Assembly (NCBI RefSeq): GCF_051020985.1
Contig: NW_027475346.1
Location: forward strand, 1-64,000
Reading direction: 5' to 3'
Length of the DNA: 64,000 bases
From: Nomia melanderi
Lineage: Eukaryota > Arthropoda > Insecta > Hymenoptera > Halictidae
Shown here: positions 39,445 through 50,642 of the stretch, in pieces
Numbering within the stretch: position 1 is the stretch's first letter
Layout of the letters: each line of letters begins with the position of its first letter
Translations under genes and position numbers: made by a program
The notes under the pieces: model-generated
What the model was told of the DNA's origin: nothing
Database searches by the model: none
Seen by the model: only the letters and a program-made list of their open reading frames with translations

Positions 39445-42300
39445 CTACAACTCTTGCTCCATTTCGAAAGTAGTTTCTCCACTAGTTGACAAGTCCATCT
39501 CTGTACGAGGTATCGTCGGCCTCGAGGAAGTCGCCGTTTTCTTCCCGGCGTCCGAATGGCCCTTCTTCTTCTTCTTTACTAACCTCTCGGGCACGACTTG
39601 CGGCCTCTTGAACGCTGCCGACGGCGAGGCAACTTTCTTCTGAGATGCCGGTGCAGGCTGTTCCACCGGTTTTGAAGTCTTCTCGGGGGGATCCTTGGAT
39701 GGACGCGGAGGTATCTCCGCCTTGTCCCCTCCCCTTTTCTTACTCATCTCAAGGGCCTTGCACATCTGACTTCCCATTCGATGCTCCGCGTCGAAACCCT
39801 TCCGGTTGCACACCGGGCACTTATGTTTCTCTTCGGGGCATGCCCCGATCAGATGGTCCTCCCCTCCGCACTTGAAGCACACCGGAGCTTTCTCCTCGGT
39901 CGAAGGACACTTGGACCGAACGTGCCCAAACTCCAGGCATTTGAAGCATTGCAGTGGTCGGGCTTCCAGCGCCGTCACCAACACCGACGACCACCCGATC
40001 GCCAGCCTTTCTTCCTTCAAAACCTTCTTTCCGGCACCGATGGGGCACCTCACCCATGCGGCACCTAGTCCATTCGTCGGGAAACGAATCTCTCCTACCC
40101 TAACATCGTCGACGTCGCAATCCCCGGTAGTGGCGATCGCGGCCGCGATTTCAGCTCTGGTAATCGATTCGTCGATTCGGCGGAGACGCAGCTCGCAGCA
40201 CTTCTGCGGCAGTCCCACCTTCAGTTCCGGCCTTTCCTCGAAAGCTGTTTTCAGCTTTCCCGCCAATTCTACCGCCTTTTCCTTACAATTCTCGCCCAGA
40301 ATTTCAAGGACGGCTCCTCCTGTCACGGCTCTTTTTAACCTAATCTCCCCAGGTTTAATTCCAATAGTCCCGAGGTCGACCTTCTGCCGGGCTAGGGCTA
40401 TCGCCTCCGACATCGAGATCTTCCCTGCTTCCAGTATATTCAAGGTAACCGCGGATGTAACCGGTACTCTCCCCAGTTTTACCTTCTTTGTCTTCTTCTT
40501 CTGTTTACGACTCCTCTTCCTTTCCGATCCAGACGTCAGGGCCTCTCCATCCGAGGAGGTTGCCGAGACGACCTTCGACTTCTTCTTCTTCTTCTCCCGT
40601 GTCTTCTTCTTTGAAACAGCCGTCCAATCCGATAATCTATCCACTGTGTCCTCCAAATCCGACCCCAGTGGAGTAGATGTAATCATCCGGCTGCTTCCCG
40701 CGTCGGTAGATTCCTTCCTTTTACTTTTCCCTCTTACGCAATCGGCAAAGGTAAGGGCCTTGCCTCCCGCCTTGATCGGGGATGACTCCCTTAACCGCGC
40801 CTGGGCCTCCAAGAGTCTACGTCTTAATGAGGCCATGTTACTGTCGTCCTTTTTGCTCTTCTTGGACTCGAGAATCCTACCACTCGAGGTCGAGGTTTCC
40901 CCTTTCCTCTCCGAGAGTCCCAGCCTCTGGAGATTTTCCTTGAAGAACGTCTCCATTGATCCCCTCATTTGATCCATTATCCGGTGTTCCATCGACTGCA
41001 ATTCCACCTTCAAGTCGAACACGGCGCTCTGCTTAGCTTCCTCGACTTCCGTCATCGCGGCTCTAGCGCGAGACTCTAGAGCCTGACTTTTCGCCGTACC
41101 TTCTCTTGATCTTGCCAACTCGGCTCGAAGCGACTCTATCGTTGCTTTCAAATCGTAAACAGTCTTGTCTTGTTCAGTCATCTGCGTCAGCAGCCTGGCA
41201 TTTTCCGTCCGAAGCTGCATCACGTCCGCAGGCCCTTGAAAGCGGGAGTGCATTTCCATGGCCATGTGCTTCGTAATCTTCGCGCACAGTCGCAACGACC
41301 GCACAAACGTTCCCTTTAGATTACTCGAGTGTTCCGACACATAGTGTATTTGGTCCTGCAGCTCTATGACCCTCGCTGCCAAGTCTGCGGTACTCATACA
41401 AACTATGTCTTCTCGAATTTCTTCGTCGGTAGGCAAAGTGTCCTTCTTCTTCTTCTTCTTCTTGCTCTTCTCCGTCACTTTCCCAGTCCTTATGTATTCG
41501 ATGTCCGCTCGAAGTCGCTCTTCTTCCGACCACTTTTCACCGCTACTCGGGTAATCCAGTGGGATCCTCCTTTTGCGTCCTCCGCCGGTATCCGTCGACG
41601 AGATGGTACAAACGGATTCGTCCCTCCGCTGTCGGTCGTCCTTGTGCTGGAGTTTCCACTCCTCCTTCATTTGACGAAGATAGTCGTCGTAGTCTTCCAA
41701 TGGAGCCAAAGCGTGAGGTTCGCCGTGAGCCCCCTCGAGCGATAGGCGTGTAAACCTCTCTGCAGCCAAATGAGCCGCGTCCTTCTTCCAGGGCATCTTC
41801 CGGTTGTCGACGGTGCGCACTTCGCCCTGCGGAGTGCGCACTTTCCAACGGTGCTCGTCGATGTACCCCACCAGTTGGTCCGGTCCCTCTACTCCTTGAA
41901 CGTTCACGTGTCTAATCGTTCGTCCGGGTATATTCATGCCCGAGGCAGTGGAGGCGAAGCTGACATCCTCCAACTCCTCCTGAAGACTACATTCGAAGCT
42001 CCTGCGACCTGGTGACCCCCTCCAGGTGTAACCGGATGGCCCCGCCACCGGTTCGTCGAAAGAGCTTTCCCTCCTGGGTCTCGTTGTATCCGAAGATCGT
42101 CGTCCGGGGACATGCCGTGTCGGTGGTTGCTCACAACTCGTCATTTCCGCCTCCGGGGCATTGTGGCCAACCCCGGCAGGCCCGCAGTCGTAGGTTAACG
42201 ATGCGGGGGAGCCTGCTCGTACACTCTTACCCGCACCGGTACTGGGGGTTCCGACGCCCCCTGCACCGTAGCCTTTAATTTTATTCTTTTTGTCAGCCAT
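39445..42300 (-). CDS. Gag-like ORF1 protein of family A (A3, 951 aa)
   Basis: The gene is intact. Compared with A1 it has lost one Lys codon in the lysine-rich linker (SKVV instead of SKKVV), a change shared only with A6. The zinc knuckles, central domain and coiled coil are unchanged. Confidence 0.9.
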   Translation of the reverse strand: MADKKNKIKGYGAGGVGTPSTGAGKSVRAGSPASLTYDCGPAGVGHNAPEAEMTSCEQPPTRHVPGRRSSDTTRPRRESSFDEPVAGPSGYTWRGSPGRRSFECSLQEELEDVSFASTASGMNIPGRTIRHVNVQGVEGPDQLVGYIDEHRWKVRTPQGEVRTVDNRKMPWKKDAAHLAAERFTRLSLEGAHGEPHALAPLEDYDDYLRQMKEEWKLQHKDDRQRRDESVCTISSTDTGGGRKRRIPLDYPSSGEKWSEEERLRADIEYIRTGKVTEKSKKKKKKKDTLPTDEEIREDIVCMSTADLAARVIELQDQIHYVSEHSSNLKGTFVRSLRLCAKITKHMAMEMHSRFQGPADVMQLRTENARLLTQMTEQDKTVYDLKATIESLRAELARSREGTAKSQALESRARAAMTEVEEAKQSAVFDLKVELQSMEHRIMDQMRGSMETFFKENLQRLGLSERKGETSTSSGRILESKKSKKDDSNMASLRRRLLEAQARLRESSPIKAGGKALTFADCVRGKSKRKESTDAGSSRMITSTPLGSDLEDTVDRLSDWTAVSKKKTREKKKKKSKVVSATSSDGEALTSGSERKRSRKQKKKTKKVKLGRVPVTSAVTLNILEAGKISMSEAIALARQKVDLGTIGIKPGEIRLKRAVTGGAVLEILGENCKEKAVELAGKLKTAFEERPELKVGLPQKCCELRLRRIDESITRAEIAAAIATTGDCDVDDVRVGEIRFPTNGLGAAWVRCPIGAGKKVLKEERLAIGWSSVLVTALEARPLQCFKCLEFGHVRSKCPSTEEKAPVCFKCGGEDHLIGACPEEKHKCPVCNRKGFDAEHRMGSQMCKALEMSKKRGGDKAEIPPRPSKDPPEKTSKPVEQPAPASQKKVASPSAAFKRPQVVPERLVKKKKKGHSDAGKKTATSSRPTIPRTEMDLSTSGETTFEMEQEL

Positions 42301-42450
42301 AAGTTGTTTATTAAAAAAGGTTTGCCAAAAGTCGCGACCATGTTTCCAGTCCCCACCAGAGGTGGTTTCGCTCCTCCGTGTCAGCCTCCCCGGCATGGTT
42401 GAACCTACCGGTACAGCCTGACACATCACGGGAGTTACTTCCTCTGGTGA

Positions 42451-42594
42451 CCCCTCACCCCGTTAGCATCCCCAGAAGGGGGAAGTACCCAGGGACCACC
42501 GCGAGGAGGTGGAGTGAGAGGAATTTCAGGAAGCAGAATCCATCCAAGAGGACCGAAATCTCAATTGGATGAACCCTACTTCCCTCAGGCCCCC
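42451..42594 (-). ncRNA. HDV-like ribozyme (A3)
   Basis: This 144-nt RNA has the A1 core with the CUAA joint. The upstream telomere flank ends in GTCT rather than GTC. Confidence 0.86.
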
Positions 42595-42775
42595 AGACCT
42601 AACCAAGACCTAACCAAGACCTAACCAAGACCTAACCAAGACCTAACCAAGACCTAACCAAGACCTAACCAAGACCTAACCAAGACCTAACCAAGACCTA
42701 ACCAAGACCTAACCAAGACCTAACCAAGACCTAACCAAGACCTAACCAAGACCTAACCAAGACCTAACCAAGACC
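42595..42775. repeat. Interstitial telomeric tract between A3 and A4
   Basis: This is 181 bp of uniform 11-bp unit. Confidence 0.97.
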
Positions 42776-43129
42776 TTTTTTTTTTTTTTTTTTTAAAGTG
42801 GGGAATCTTCAAAAAGACGAACCCGGCCATCCAGCCGGGAACAGTGCCGGATTTGTACCGGCTAAACCCCACTGTTTTCCATCGCGGAGTCCTTTAGCGA
42901 CGGGGCCCGGCGCCTTCGATGCTTCCGGTACTCCCACTAAACCCCGCCAGACTCAAATTTCTTCCCGTTAATCGTAACTCGTTTATTGTAGTCCGAGGTA
43001 CATGTCGGGAAAACAGCGACATGTACCCCTTTGTACCCCTCGTCTCTGTTGGAACTGGTTGAGAAGGTGGGGATAAGCCGAGGCTTATGATCCCCCCCTC
43101 CCCCTCCCCACAAGAAATTGTAGATCTCT

Positions 43130-45985
43130 CTACAACTCTTGCTCCATTTCAAAAGTAGTTTCTCCACTAGTTGACAAGTCCATCTCTGTGCGGGGTATCG
43201 TCGGCCTCGAGGAAGTCGCCGTTTTCTTCCCGGCGTCCGAATGGCCCTTCTTCTTCTTCTTTACTAACCTCTCGGGCACGACTTGCGGCCTCTTGAACGC
43301 TGCCGACGGCGAGGCAACTTTCTTCTGAGATGCCGGTGCAGGCTGTTCCACCGGTTTTGTAGTCTTCTCGGGGGGATCCTTGGATGGACGCGGAGGTATC
43401 TCCGCCTTATCCCCTCCCCTTTTCTTACTCATCTCGAGGGCCTTGCACATCTGACTACCCATTCGATGCTCCGAGTCGAAACCCTTCCGGTTGCACACCG
43501 GGCACTTATGTTTCTCTTCGGGGCATGCCCCGATCAGATGATCCTCTCCTCCGCACTTGAAGCACACCGGAGCTTTCTCCTCGGTCGAGGGGCACTTGGA
43601 CCGAACATGCCCAAACTCCAAGCATTTGAAGCATTGCAGTGGTCGAGCTTCCAGAGCCGTTATCAACACCGACGACCACCCGATCGCCAGCCTTTCTTCC
43701 TTCAAAACCTTCTTTCCGGCACCGATGGGACACCTCACCCATGCGGCACCTAGTCCATTCGTCGGGAAACGAATCTCTCCTACCCTAACATCGTCGACGT
43801 CGCAATCGCCGGTAGTGGCGATCGCGGCCGCGATTTCAGCTCTGGTAATCGATTCGTCGATTCGGCGGAGACGCAGCTCGCAGCACTTCTGCGGCAGTCC
43901 CACCTTCAGTTCCGGCCTTTCCGAGAAAGCTGTTTTCAGCTTTCCCGCCAATTCTACCGCCTTTTCCTTACAATTCTCGCCCAGAATCTCAAGGACGGCT
44001 CCTCCTGTCACGGCTCTTTTTAACCTAATCTCCCCAGGTTTAATTCCAATAGTCCCGAGGTCGACCTTCTGCCGGGCTAGGGCTATCGCCTCCGACATCG
44101 AGATCTTCCCTTGTTCCAGTATATTCAAGGTAACCGCGGATGTAAGCGGTACTCTCCCCAATTTTACCTTCTTTGTCTTCTTCTTCTGTTTACGACTCCT
44201 CTTCCTTTCCGATCCAGACGTCAAGGCCTCTCCATCCGAGGAGGTTGCCGAGACGACCTTCTTCGTCTTCTTCTTCTTCTTCTCCCGTGTCTTCTTCTTT
44301 GAAACCGCCGTCCAATCCGATAATCTATCCACTGTGTCCTCCAAATCCGACCCCAGTGGAGTAGATGTAATCATGCGGCTGCTTCCCGCATCGGTCGATT
44401 CCTTCCTTTTACTTTTGCCTCTCACGCAATCAGCAAAGGTAAGAGCCTTGCCTCCCGCCTTGATCGGGGATGACTCCCTTAACCGCGCCTGGGCCTCCAA
44501 GAGTCTACGTCTTAACGAGGCCATGTTACTGTCGTCCTTTTTGCTCTTCTTGGACTCGAGAATCCTACCACTCGAGGTCGAGGTTTCCCCTTTCCTCTCC
44601 GAGAGTCCCAGCCTCTGGAGATTTTCCTTGAAGAACGTCTCCATTGATCCCCTCATTTGATCCATTATCCGGTGTTCCATCGACTGCAGTTCCACCTTCA
44701 AGTCGAACACGGCGCTCTGCTTAGCTTCCTCGACTTCCGTCATCGCGGCTCTAGCGCGAGACTCTAGAGCCTGACTTTTCGCCGTACCTTCTCTTGATCT
44801 TGCCAGCTCGGCTCGAAGCGACTCTATCGTTGCTTTCAGATCGTAAACAGTCTTGTCTTGTTCAGTCATCTGCGTCAGCAGCCTGGCATTTTCCGTCCGA
44901 AGCTGCATCACGTCCGCAGGCCCTTGAAAGCGGGAGTGCATTTCCATGGCCATGTGCTTCGTAATCTTCGCGCACAGTCGCAACGACCGCACAAACGTTC
45001 CCTTTAGGTTACTCGAGTGTTCCGACACATAGTGTATTTGGTCCTGCAGCTCTATGACCCTCGCTGCCAAGTCTGCGGTACTCATACAAACTATGTCTTC
45101 TCGAATTTCTTCGTCGGTAGGCAAAGTGTCCTTCTTCTTCTTCTTCTTTTTACTCTTCTCCGTCACTTTCCCAGTCCTTATGTATTCGATGTCCGCTCGA
45201 AGTCGCTCTTCTTCCGACCACTTTTCACCGCTACTCGGGTAATCCAGTGGTATCCTCCTTTTGCGTCCTCCGCCGGTATCCGTCGACGAGATGGTACAAA
45301 CGGATTCGTCCCTCCGCTGTCGGTCGTCCTTGTGCTGGAGTTTCCACTCCTCCTTCATTTCACGAAGATAGTCGTCGTAGTCTTCCAATGGAGCCAAAGC
45401 GTGAGGTTCGCCGTGAGCCCCCTCGAGCGATAGGCGTGTAAACCTCTCTGCAGCCAAATGAGCCGCGTCCTTCTTCCAGGGCATCTTCCGGTTGTCGACG
45501 GTGCGCACTTCGCCTTGCGGGGTGCGCACTTTCCAACGGTGCTCGTCGATGTACCCCACCAGTTGGTCCGGTCCCTCTACTCCTTGAACATTCACGTGTC
45601 TAATCGTTCGTCCGGGTATATTCATGCCCGAGGCAGTGGAGGCGAAGCTGACATCCTCCAACTCCTCCTGAAGACTACATTCGAAACTCCTGCGACCTGG
45701 TGACCCCCTCCAGGTATAACCGGATGGCCCCGCCACCGGTTCGTCGAAGGAGCTTTCCCTCCTGGGTCTCGTATCCGAAAATCGTCGTCCGGGGACATGC
45801 CTTGTCGGTGGTTGCTCACAACTCGTCATTTCCGCCTCCGGGGCATTGTGGCCAACCCCGGCAGGCCCGCAGTCGTAGGTTAACGATGCGGGGGAGCCTG
45901 CTCGTACACTCTTACCCGCACCGGTACTGGGGGTTCCGACGCCCCCTGCACCGTAGCCTTTAATTTTATTCTTTTTGTCAGCCAT
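43130..45985 (-). CDS. Gag-like ORF1 protein of family A (A4, 951 aa)
   Basis: The gene is intact with all three zinc knuckles. Private changes include KKKTKK for KKKSKK in the lysine tract, VPLTSAV for VPVTSAV, LEQGK in the central domain, and REMKEEW for RQMKEEW. These changes leave the predicted motifs intact. Confidence 0.9.
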   Translation of the reverse strand: MADKKNKIKGYGAGGVGTPSTGAGKSVRAGSPASLTYDCGPAGVGHNAPEAEMTSCEQPPTRHVPGRRFSDTRPRRESSFDEPVAGPSGYTWRGSPGRRSFECSLQEELEDVSFASTASGMNIPGRTIRHVNVQGVEGPDQLVGYIDEHRWKVRTPQGEVRTVDNRKMPWKKDAAHLAAERFTRLSLEGAHGEPHALAPLEDYDDYLREMKEEWKLQHKDDRQRRDESVCTISSTDTGGGRKRRIPLDYPSSGEKWSEEERLRADIEYIRTGKVTEKSKKKKKKKDTLPTDEEIREDIVCMSTADLAARVIELQDQIHYVSEHSSNLKGTFVRSLRLCAKITKHMAMEMHSRFQGPADVMQLRTENARLLTQMTEQDKTVYDLKATIESLRAELARSREGTAKSQALESRARAAMTEVEEAKQSAVFDLKVELQSMEHRIMDQMRGSMETFFKENLQRLGLSERKGETSTSSGRILESKKSKKDDSNMASLRRRLLEAQARLRESSPIKAGGKALTFADCVRGKSKRKESTDAGSSRMITSTPLGSDLEDTVDRLSDWTAVSKKKTREKKKKKTKKVVSATSSDGEALTSGSERKRSRKQKKKTKKVKLGRVPLTSAVTLNILEQGKISMSEAIALARQKVDLGTIGIKPGEIRLKRAVTGGAVLEILGENCKEKAVELAGKLKTAFSERPELKVGLPQKCCELRLRRIDESITRAEIAAAIATTGDCDVDDVRVGEIRFPTNGLGAAWVRCPIGAGKKVLKEERLAIGWSSVLITALEARPLQCFKCLEFGHVRSKCPSTEEKAPVCFKCGGEDHLIGACPEEKHKCPVCNRKGFDSEHRMGSQMCKALEMSKKRGGDKAEIPPRPSKDPPEKTTKPVEQPAPASQKKVASPSAAFKRPQVVPERLVKKKKKGHSDAGKKTATSSRPTIPRTEMDLSTSGETTFEMEQEL

Positions 45986-46135
45986 AAGTTGTTTATTAAA
46001 AAAGGTTTGCCAAAAGTCGCGACCACGTTTCCAGTCCCCACCAGAGGTGGTTTCGCTCCTCCGTGTCAGCCTCCCCGGCATGGTTGAACCTACCGGTACA
46101 GCCTGACACATCACGGGAGTTACTTCCTCTGGTGA

Positions 46136-46279
46136 CCCCTCACCCCGTTAGCATCCCCAGAAGGGGGAAGTACCCAGGGACCACCGCGAGGAGGTGGAGT
46201 GAGAGGAATTTCAGGAAGCAGAATCCATCCAAGAGGACCGAAATCTCAATTGGATGAACCCTACTTCCCTCAGGCCCCC
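46136..46279 (-). ncRNA. HDV-like ribozyme (A4)
   Basis: This 144-nt RNA has the A1 core with the CUAA joint and starts at the telomere junction. Confidence 0.86.
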
Positions 46280-46457
46280 GACCTAACCAAGACCTAACCA
46301 AGACCTAACCAAGACCTAACCAAGACCTAACCAAGACCTAACCAAGACCTAACCAAGACCTAACCAAGACCTAACCAAGACCTAACCAAGACCTAACCAA
46401 GACCTAACCAAGACCTAACCAAGACCTAACCAAGACCTAACCAAGACCTAACCAAGA

Positions 46458-46459
<2 letters not shown>
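46280..46459. repeat. Interstitial telomeric tract between A4 and A5
   Basis: This is 180 bp of uniform 11-bp unit. Confidence 0.97.
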
Positions 46460-46498
<39 letters not shown>

Positions 46499-46832
46499 TG
46501 GGGAATCTTCAAAAAGACGAACCCGGCCATCCAGCCGGGAACAGTGCCGGATTTGTACCGGCTAAACCCCACTGTTTTCCATCGCGGAATCCTTTAGCGA
46601 CGGGGCCCGGCGCCTTCGATGCTTCCGGTACTCCCACTAAACCCCGCCAGACTCAAATTTCGTCCCGTTAATCGTAACTCGTTTATTGTAGTCCGAGATA
46701 CATGTCGGGAAAACAGCGACATGTATCCCTTTATACCCCTCCTCTCTGTTGAAACTGGTTGGGAGGTGGGGATAGCAAGCCGAGGCTTATTGATCCCCCC
46801 CTCCCCCTCACCGCAAGAAATTGTAGATCTCT

Positions 46833-49688
46833 CTACAACTCTTGCTCCATTTCAAAAGTAGTTTCTCCACTAGTTGACAAGTCCATCTCTGTGCGGGGTA
46901 TCGTCGGCCTCGAGGAAGTCGCCGTTTTCTTCCCGGCGTCCGAATGGCCCTTCTTCTTCTTCTTTACTAACCTCTCGGGCACGACTTGCGGCCTCTTGAA
47001 CGCTGCCGACGGCGAGGCAACTTTCTTCTGAGATGCCGGTGCAGGCTGTTCCACCGGTTTTGTAGTCTTCTCGGGGGGATCCTTGGATGGACGCGGAGGT
47101 ATCTCCGCCTTATCCCCTCCCCTTTTCTTACTCATCTCGAGGGCCTTGCACATCTGACTACCCATTCGATGCTCCGAGTCGAAACCCTTCCGGTTGCACA
47201 CCGGGCACTTATGTTTCTCTTCGGGGCATGCCCCGATCAGATGATCCTCTCCTCCGCACTTGAAGCACACCGGAGCTTTCTCCTCGGTCGAGGGACACTT
47301 GGACCGGACATGCCCAAACTCCAAGCATTTGAAGCATTGCAGTGGTCGAGCTTCCAGAGCCGTTACCAGCACCGACGACCACCCGATCGCCAGCCTTTCT
47401 TCCTTCAAAACCTTCTTTCCGGCACCGATGGGGCACCTCACCCATGCGGCACCTAGTCCATTCGTCGGGAAACGAATCTCTCCTACCCTAACATCGTCGA
47501 CGTCGCAATCGCCGGTAGTGGCGATCGCGGCCGCGATTTCAGCTCTGGTAATCGATTCGTCGATTCGGCGGAGACGCAGCTCGCAGCACTTCTGCGGCAG
47601 TCCCACCTTCAGTTCCGGCCTTTCCGAGAAAGCTGTTTTCAGCTTTCCCGCCAATTCTACCGCCTTTTCCTTACAATTCTCGCCCAGAATTTCAAGGACG
47701 GCTCCTCCTGTCACGGCTCTTTTTAACCTAATCTCCCCAGGTTTAATTCCAATAGTCCCGAGGTCGACCTTCTGCCGGGCTAGGGCTATCGCCTCCGACA
47801 TCGAGATCTTCCCTTCTTCCAGTATATTCAAGGTAACCGCGGATGTAACCGGTACTCTCCCCAGTTTTACCTTCTTTGTCTTCTTCTTCTGTTTACGACT
47901 CCTCTTCCTTTCCGATCCAGACGTCGGGGCCTCTCCATCCGAGGAGGTTGCCGAGACGACCTTCTTCGACTTCTTCTTCTTCTTCTCCCGTGTCTTCTTC
48001 TTTGAAACAGCCGTCCAATCCGATAATCTATCCACTGTGTCTTCCAAATCCGACCCCAGTGGAGTAGATGTAATCATCCGGCTGCTTCCCGCATCGGTAG
48101 ATTCCTTCCTTTTACTTTTGCCTCTCGCGCAATCAGCAAAGGTAAGGGCCTTGCCTCCCGCCTTGATCGGGGATGACTCCCTTAACCGCGCCTGGGCCTC
48201 CAAGAGTCTACGTCTTAACGAGGCCATGTTACTGTCGTCCTTTTTGCTCTTCTTGGACTCGAGAATCCTACCACTCGAGGTCGAGGTTTCCCCTTTCCTC
48301 TCCGAGAGTCCCAGCCTCTGGAGATTTTCCTTGAAGAACGTCTCCATTGATCCCCTCATTTGATCCATTATCCGGTGTTCCATCGACTGCAGTTCCACCT
48401 TCAAGTCGAACACGGCGCTCTGCTTAGCTTCCTCGACTTCCGTCATCGCGGCTCTAGCGCGAGACTCTAGAGCCTGACTTTTCGCCGTACCTTCTCTTGA
48501 TCTTGCCAGCTCGGCTCGAAGCGACTCTATCGTTGCTTTCAGATCGTAAACAGTCTTGTCTTGTTCAGTCATCTGCGTCAGCAGCCTGGCATTTTCCGTC
48601 CGAAGCTGCATCACGTCCGCGGGCCCTTGAAAGCGGGAGTGCATTTCCATGGCCATGTGCTTCGTAATCTTCGCGCACAGTCGCAACGACCGCACAAACG
48701 TTCCCTTTAGGTTACTCGAGTGTTCCGACACATAGTGTATTTGGTCCTGCAGCTCTATGACCCTCGCTGCCAAGTCTGCGGTACTCATACAAACTATGTC
48801 TTCTCGAATTTCTTCGTCGGTAGGCAAAGTGTCCTTCTTCTTCTTCTTCTTTTTGCTCTTCTCCGTCACTTTCCCAGTCCTTATGTATTCGATGTCCGCT
48901 CGAAGTCGCTCTTCTTCCGACCACTTTTCACCGCTACTCGGGTAATCCAGTGGTATCCTCCTTTTGCGTCCTCCGCCGGTATCCGTCGACGAGATGGTAC
49001 AAACGGATTCGTCCCTCCGCTGTCGGTCGTCCTTGTGCTGGAGTTTCCACTCCTCCTTCATTTGACGAAGATAGTCGTCGTAGTCTTCCAATGGAGCCAA
49101 AGCGTGAGGTTCGCCGTGAGCCCCCTCGAGCGATAGGCGTGTAAACCTCTCTGCAGCCAAATGAGCCGCGTCCTTCTTCCAGGGCATCTTCCGGTTGTCG
49201 ACGGTGCGCACTTCGCCTTGCGGGGTGCGCACTTTCCAACGGTGCTCGTCGATGTACCCCACCAGTTGGTCCGGTCCCTCTACTCCTTGTACATTCACGT
49301 GTCTAATCGTTCGTCCGGGTATATTCATGCCCGAGGCAGTGGAGGCGAAGCTGACATCCTCCAACTCCTCCTGAAGACTACATTCGAAGCTCCTGCGACC
49401 TGGTGACCCCCTCCAGGTGTAACCGGATGGCCCCGCCACCGGTTCGTCGAAGGAGCTTTCCCTCCTGGGTCTCGTATCCGAAGATCGTCGTCCGGGGACA
49501 TGCCTTGTCGGTGGTTGCTCACAACTCGTCATTTCCGCCTCCGGGGCATTGTGGCCAACCCCGGCAGGCCCGCAGTCGTAGGTTAACGATGCGGGGGAGC
49601 CTGCTCGTACACTCTTACCCGCACCGGTACTGGGGGTTCCGACGCCCCCTGCACCGTAGCCTTTAATTTTATTCTTTTTGTCAGCCAT
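46833..49688 (-). CDS. Gag-like ORF1 protein of family A (A5, 951 aa)
   Basis: The gene is intact. It differs from the A2 protein at only a few residues, for example ASQKK for ASKKK near the C-terminus and SEEER for SAEER near residue 260. Confidence 0.9.
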   Translation of the reverse strand: MADKKNKIKGYGAGGVGTPSTGAGKSVRAGSPASLTYDCGPAGVGHNAPEAEMTSCEQPPTRHVPGRRSSDTRPRRESSFDEPVAGPSGYTWRGSPGRRSFECSLQEELEDVSFASTASGMNIPGRTIRHVNVQGVEGPDQLVGYIDEHRWKVRTPQGEVRTVDNRKMPWKKDAAHLAAERFTRLSLEGAHGEPHALAPLEDYDDYLRQMKEEWKLQHKDDRQRRDESVCTISSTDTGGGRKRRIPLDYPSSGEKWSEEERLRADIEYIRTGKVTEKSKKKKKKKDTLPTDEEIREDIVCMSTADLAARVIELQDQIHYVSEHSSNLKGTFVRSLRLCAKITKHMAMEMHSRFQGPADVMQLRTENARLLTQMTEQDKTVYDLKATIESLRAELARSREGTAKSQALESRARAAMTEVEEAKQSAVFDLKVELQSMEHRIMDQMRGSMETFFKENLQRLGLSERKGETSTSSGRILESKKSKKDDSNMASLRRRLLEAQARLRESSPIKAGGKALTFADCARGKSKRKESTDAGSSRMITSTPLGSDLEDTVDRLSDWTAVSKKKTREKKKKKSKKVVSATSSDGEAPTSGSERKRSRKQKKKTKKVKLGRVPVTSAVTLNILEEGKISMSEAIALARQKVDLGTIGIKPGEIRLKRAVTGGAVLEILGENCKEKAVELAGKLKTAFSERPELKVGLPQKCCELRLRRIDESITRAEIAAAIATTGDCDVDDVRVGEIRFPTNGLGAAWVRCPIGAGKKVLKEERLAIGWSSVLVTALEARPLQCFKCLEFGHVRSKCPSTEEKAPVCFKCGGEDHLIGACPEEKHKCPVCNRKGFDSEHRMGSQMCKALEMSKKRGGDKAEIPPRPSKDPPEKTTKPVEQPAPASQKKVASPSAAFKRPQVVPERLVKKKKKGHSDAGKKTATSSRPTIPRTEMDLSTSGETTFEMEQEL

Positions 49689-49838
49689 AAGTTGTTTATT
49701 AAAAAAGGTTTGCCAAAAGTCGCGACCATGTTTCCAGTCCCCACCAGAGGTGGTTTCGCTCCTCCGTGTCAGCCTCCCCGGCATGGTTGAACCTACCGGT
49801 ACAGCCTGACACATCACGGGAGTTACTTCCTCTGGTGA

Positions 49839-49982
49839 CCCCTCACCCCGTTAGCATCCCCAGAAGGGGGAAGTACCCAGGGACCACCGCGAGGAGGTGG
49901 AGTGAGAGGAATTTCAGGAAGCAGAATCCATCCAAGAGGACCGAAATCTCAATTGGATGAACCCTACTTCCCTCAGGCCCCC
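49839..49982 (-). ncRNA. HDV-like ribozyme (A5)
   Basis: This 144-nt RNA has the A1 core with the CUAA joint and starts at the telomere junction. Confidence 0.86.
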
Positions 49983-50275
49983 GACCTAACCAAGACCTAA
50001 CCAAGACCTAACCAAGACCTAACCAAGACCTAACCAAGACCTAACCAAGACCTAACCAAGACCTAACCAAGACCTAACCAAGACCTAACCAAGACCTAAC
50101 CTAACCAAGACCTAACCAAGACCTAACCAAGACCTAACCAAGACCTAACCAAGACCTAACCAAGACCTAACCAAGACCTAACCAAGACCTAACCAAGACC
50201 TAACCAAGACCTAACCAAGACCTAACCAAGACCTAACCAAGACCTAACCAAGACCTAACCAAGACCTAACCAAGA

Positions 50276-50277
<2 letters not shown>
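49983..50277. repeat. Interstitial telomeric tract between A5 and A6
   Basis: This is 295 bp of 11-bp unit with one extra CCTAA unit near 50096-50105. Confidence 0.97.
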
Positions 50278-50308
<31 letters not shown>

Positions 50309-50642
50309 TGGGGAATCTTCAAAAAGACGAACCCGGCCATCCAGCCGGGAACAGTGCCGGATTTGTACCGGCTAAACCCCACTGTTTTCCATCGCGGAAT
50401 CCTTTAGCGACGGGGCCCGGCGCCTTCGATGCTTCCGGTACTCCCACTAAACCCCGCCAGACTCAAATTTCGTCCCGTTAATCGTAACTCGTTTATTGTA
50501 GTCCGAGATACATGTCGGGAAAACAGCGACATGTATCCCTTTATACCCCTCCTCTCTGTTGAAACTGGTTGGGAGGTGGGGATAGCAAGCCGAGGCTTAT
50601 TGATCCCCCCCTCCCCCTCACCGCAAGAAATTGTAGATCTCT

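Larger units (their letters stand above)
39081..42594 (-). mobile_element. Family A Gag-only retrotransposon, copy A3
   Basis: This is a complete copy with a 25-nt tail (39081-39105). Its 3' UTR (39106-39444) matches A1 rather than its neighbours, including the GGTAC/GTACC form of the 11-bp hairpin. The 5' UTR is 42301-42450. The 5' junction reads CCCCC then AGACC, one base shifted, as in B1. Confidence 0.95.
42776..46279 (-). mobile_element. Family A Gag-only retrotransposon, copy A4
   Basis: This is a complete copy with a 19-nt tail (42776-42794), 3' UTR 42795-43129 with small deletions near 43075-43090, and 5' UTR 45986-46135. It is the most diverged of the block A2-A6, with several private substitutions in ORF and 3' UTR. 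Confidence 0.95.
46460..49982 (-). mobile_element. Family A Gag-only retrotransposon, copy A5
   Basis: This is a complete copy with a 35-nt tail (46460-46494), the longest in family A. The 3' UTR (46495-46832) has the GATAC/GTATC form of the hairpin; the 5' UTR is 49689-49838. It is nearly identical to A2. Confidence 0.95.
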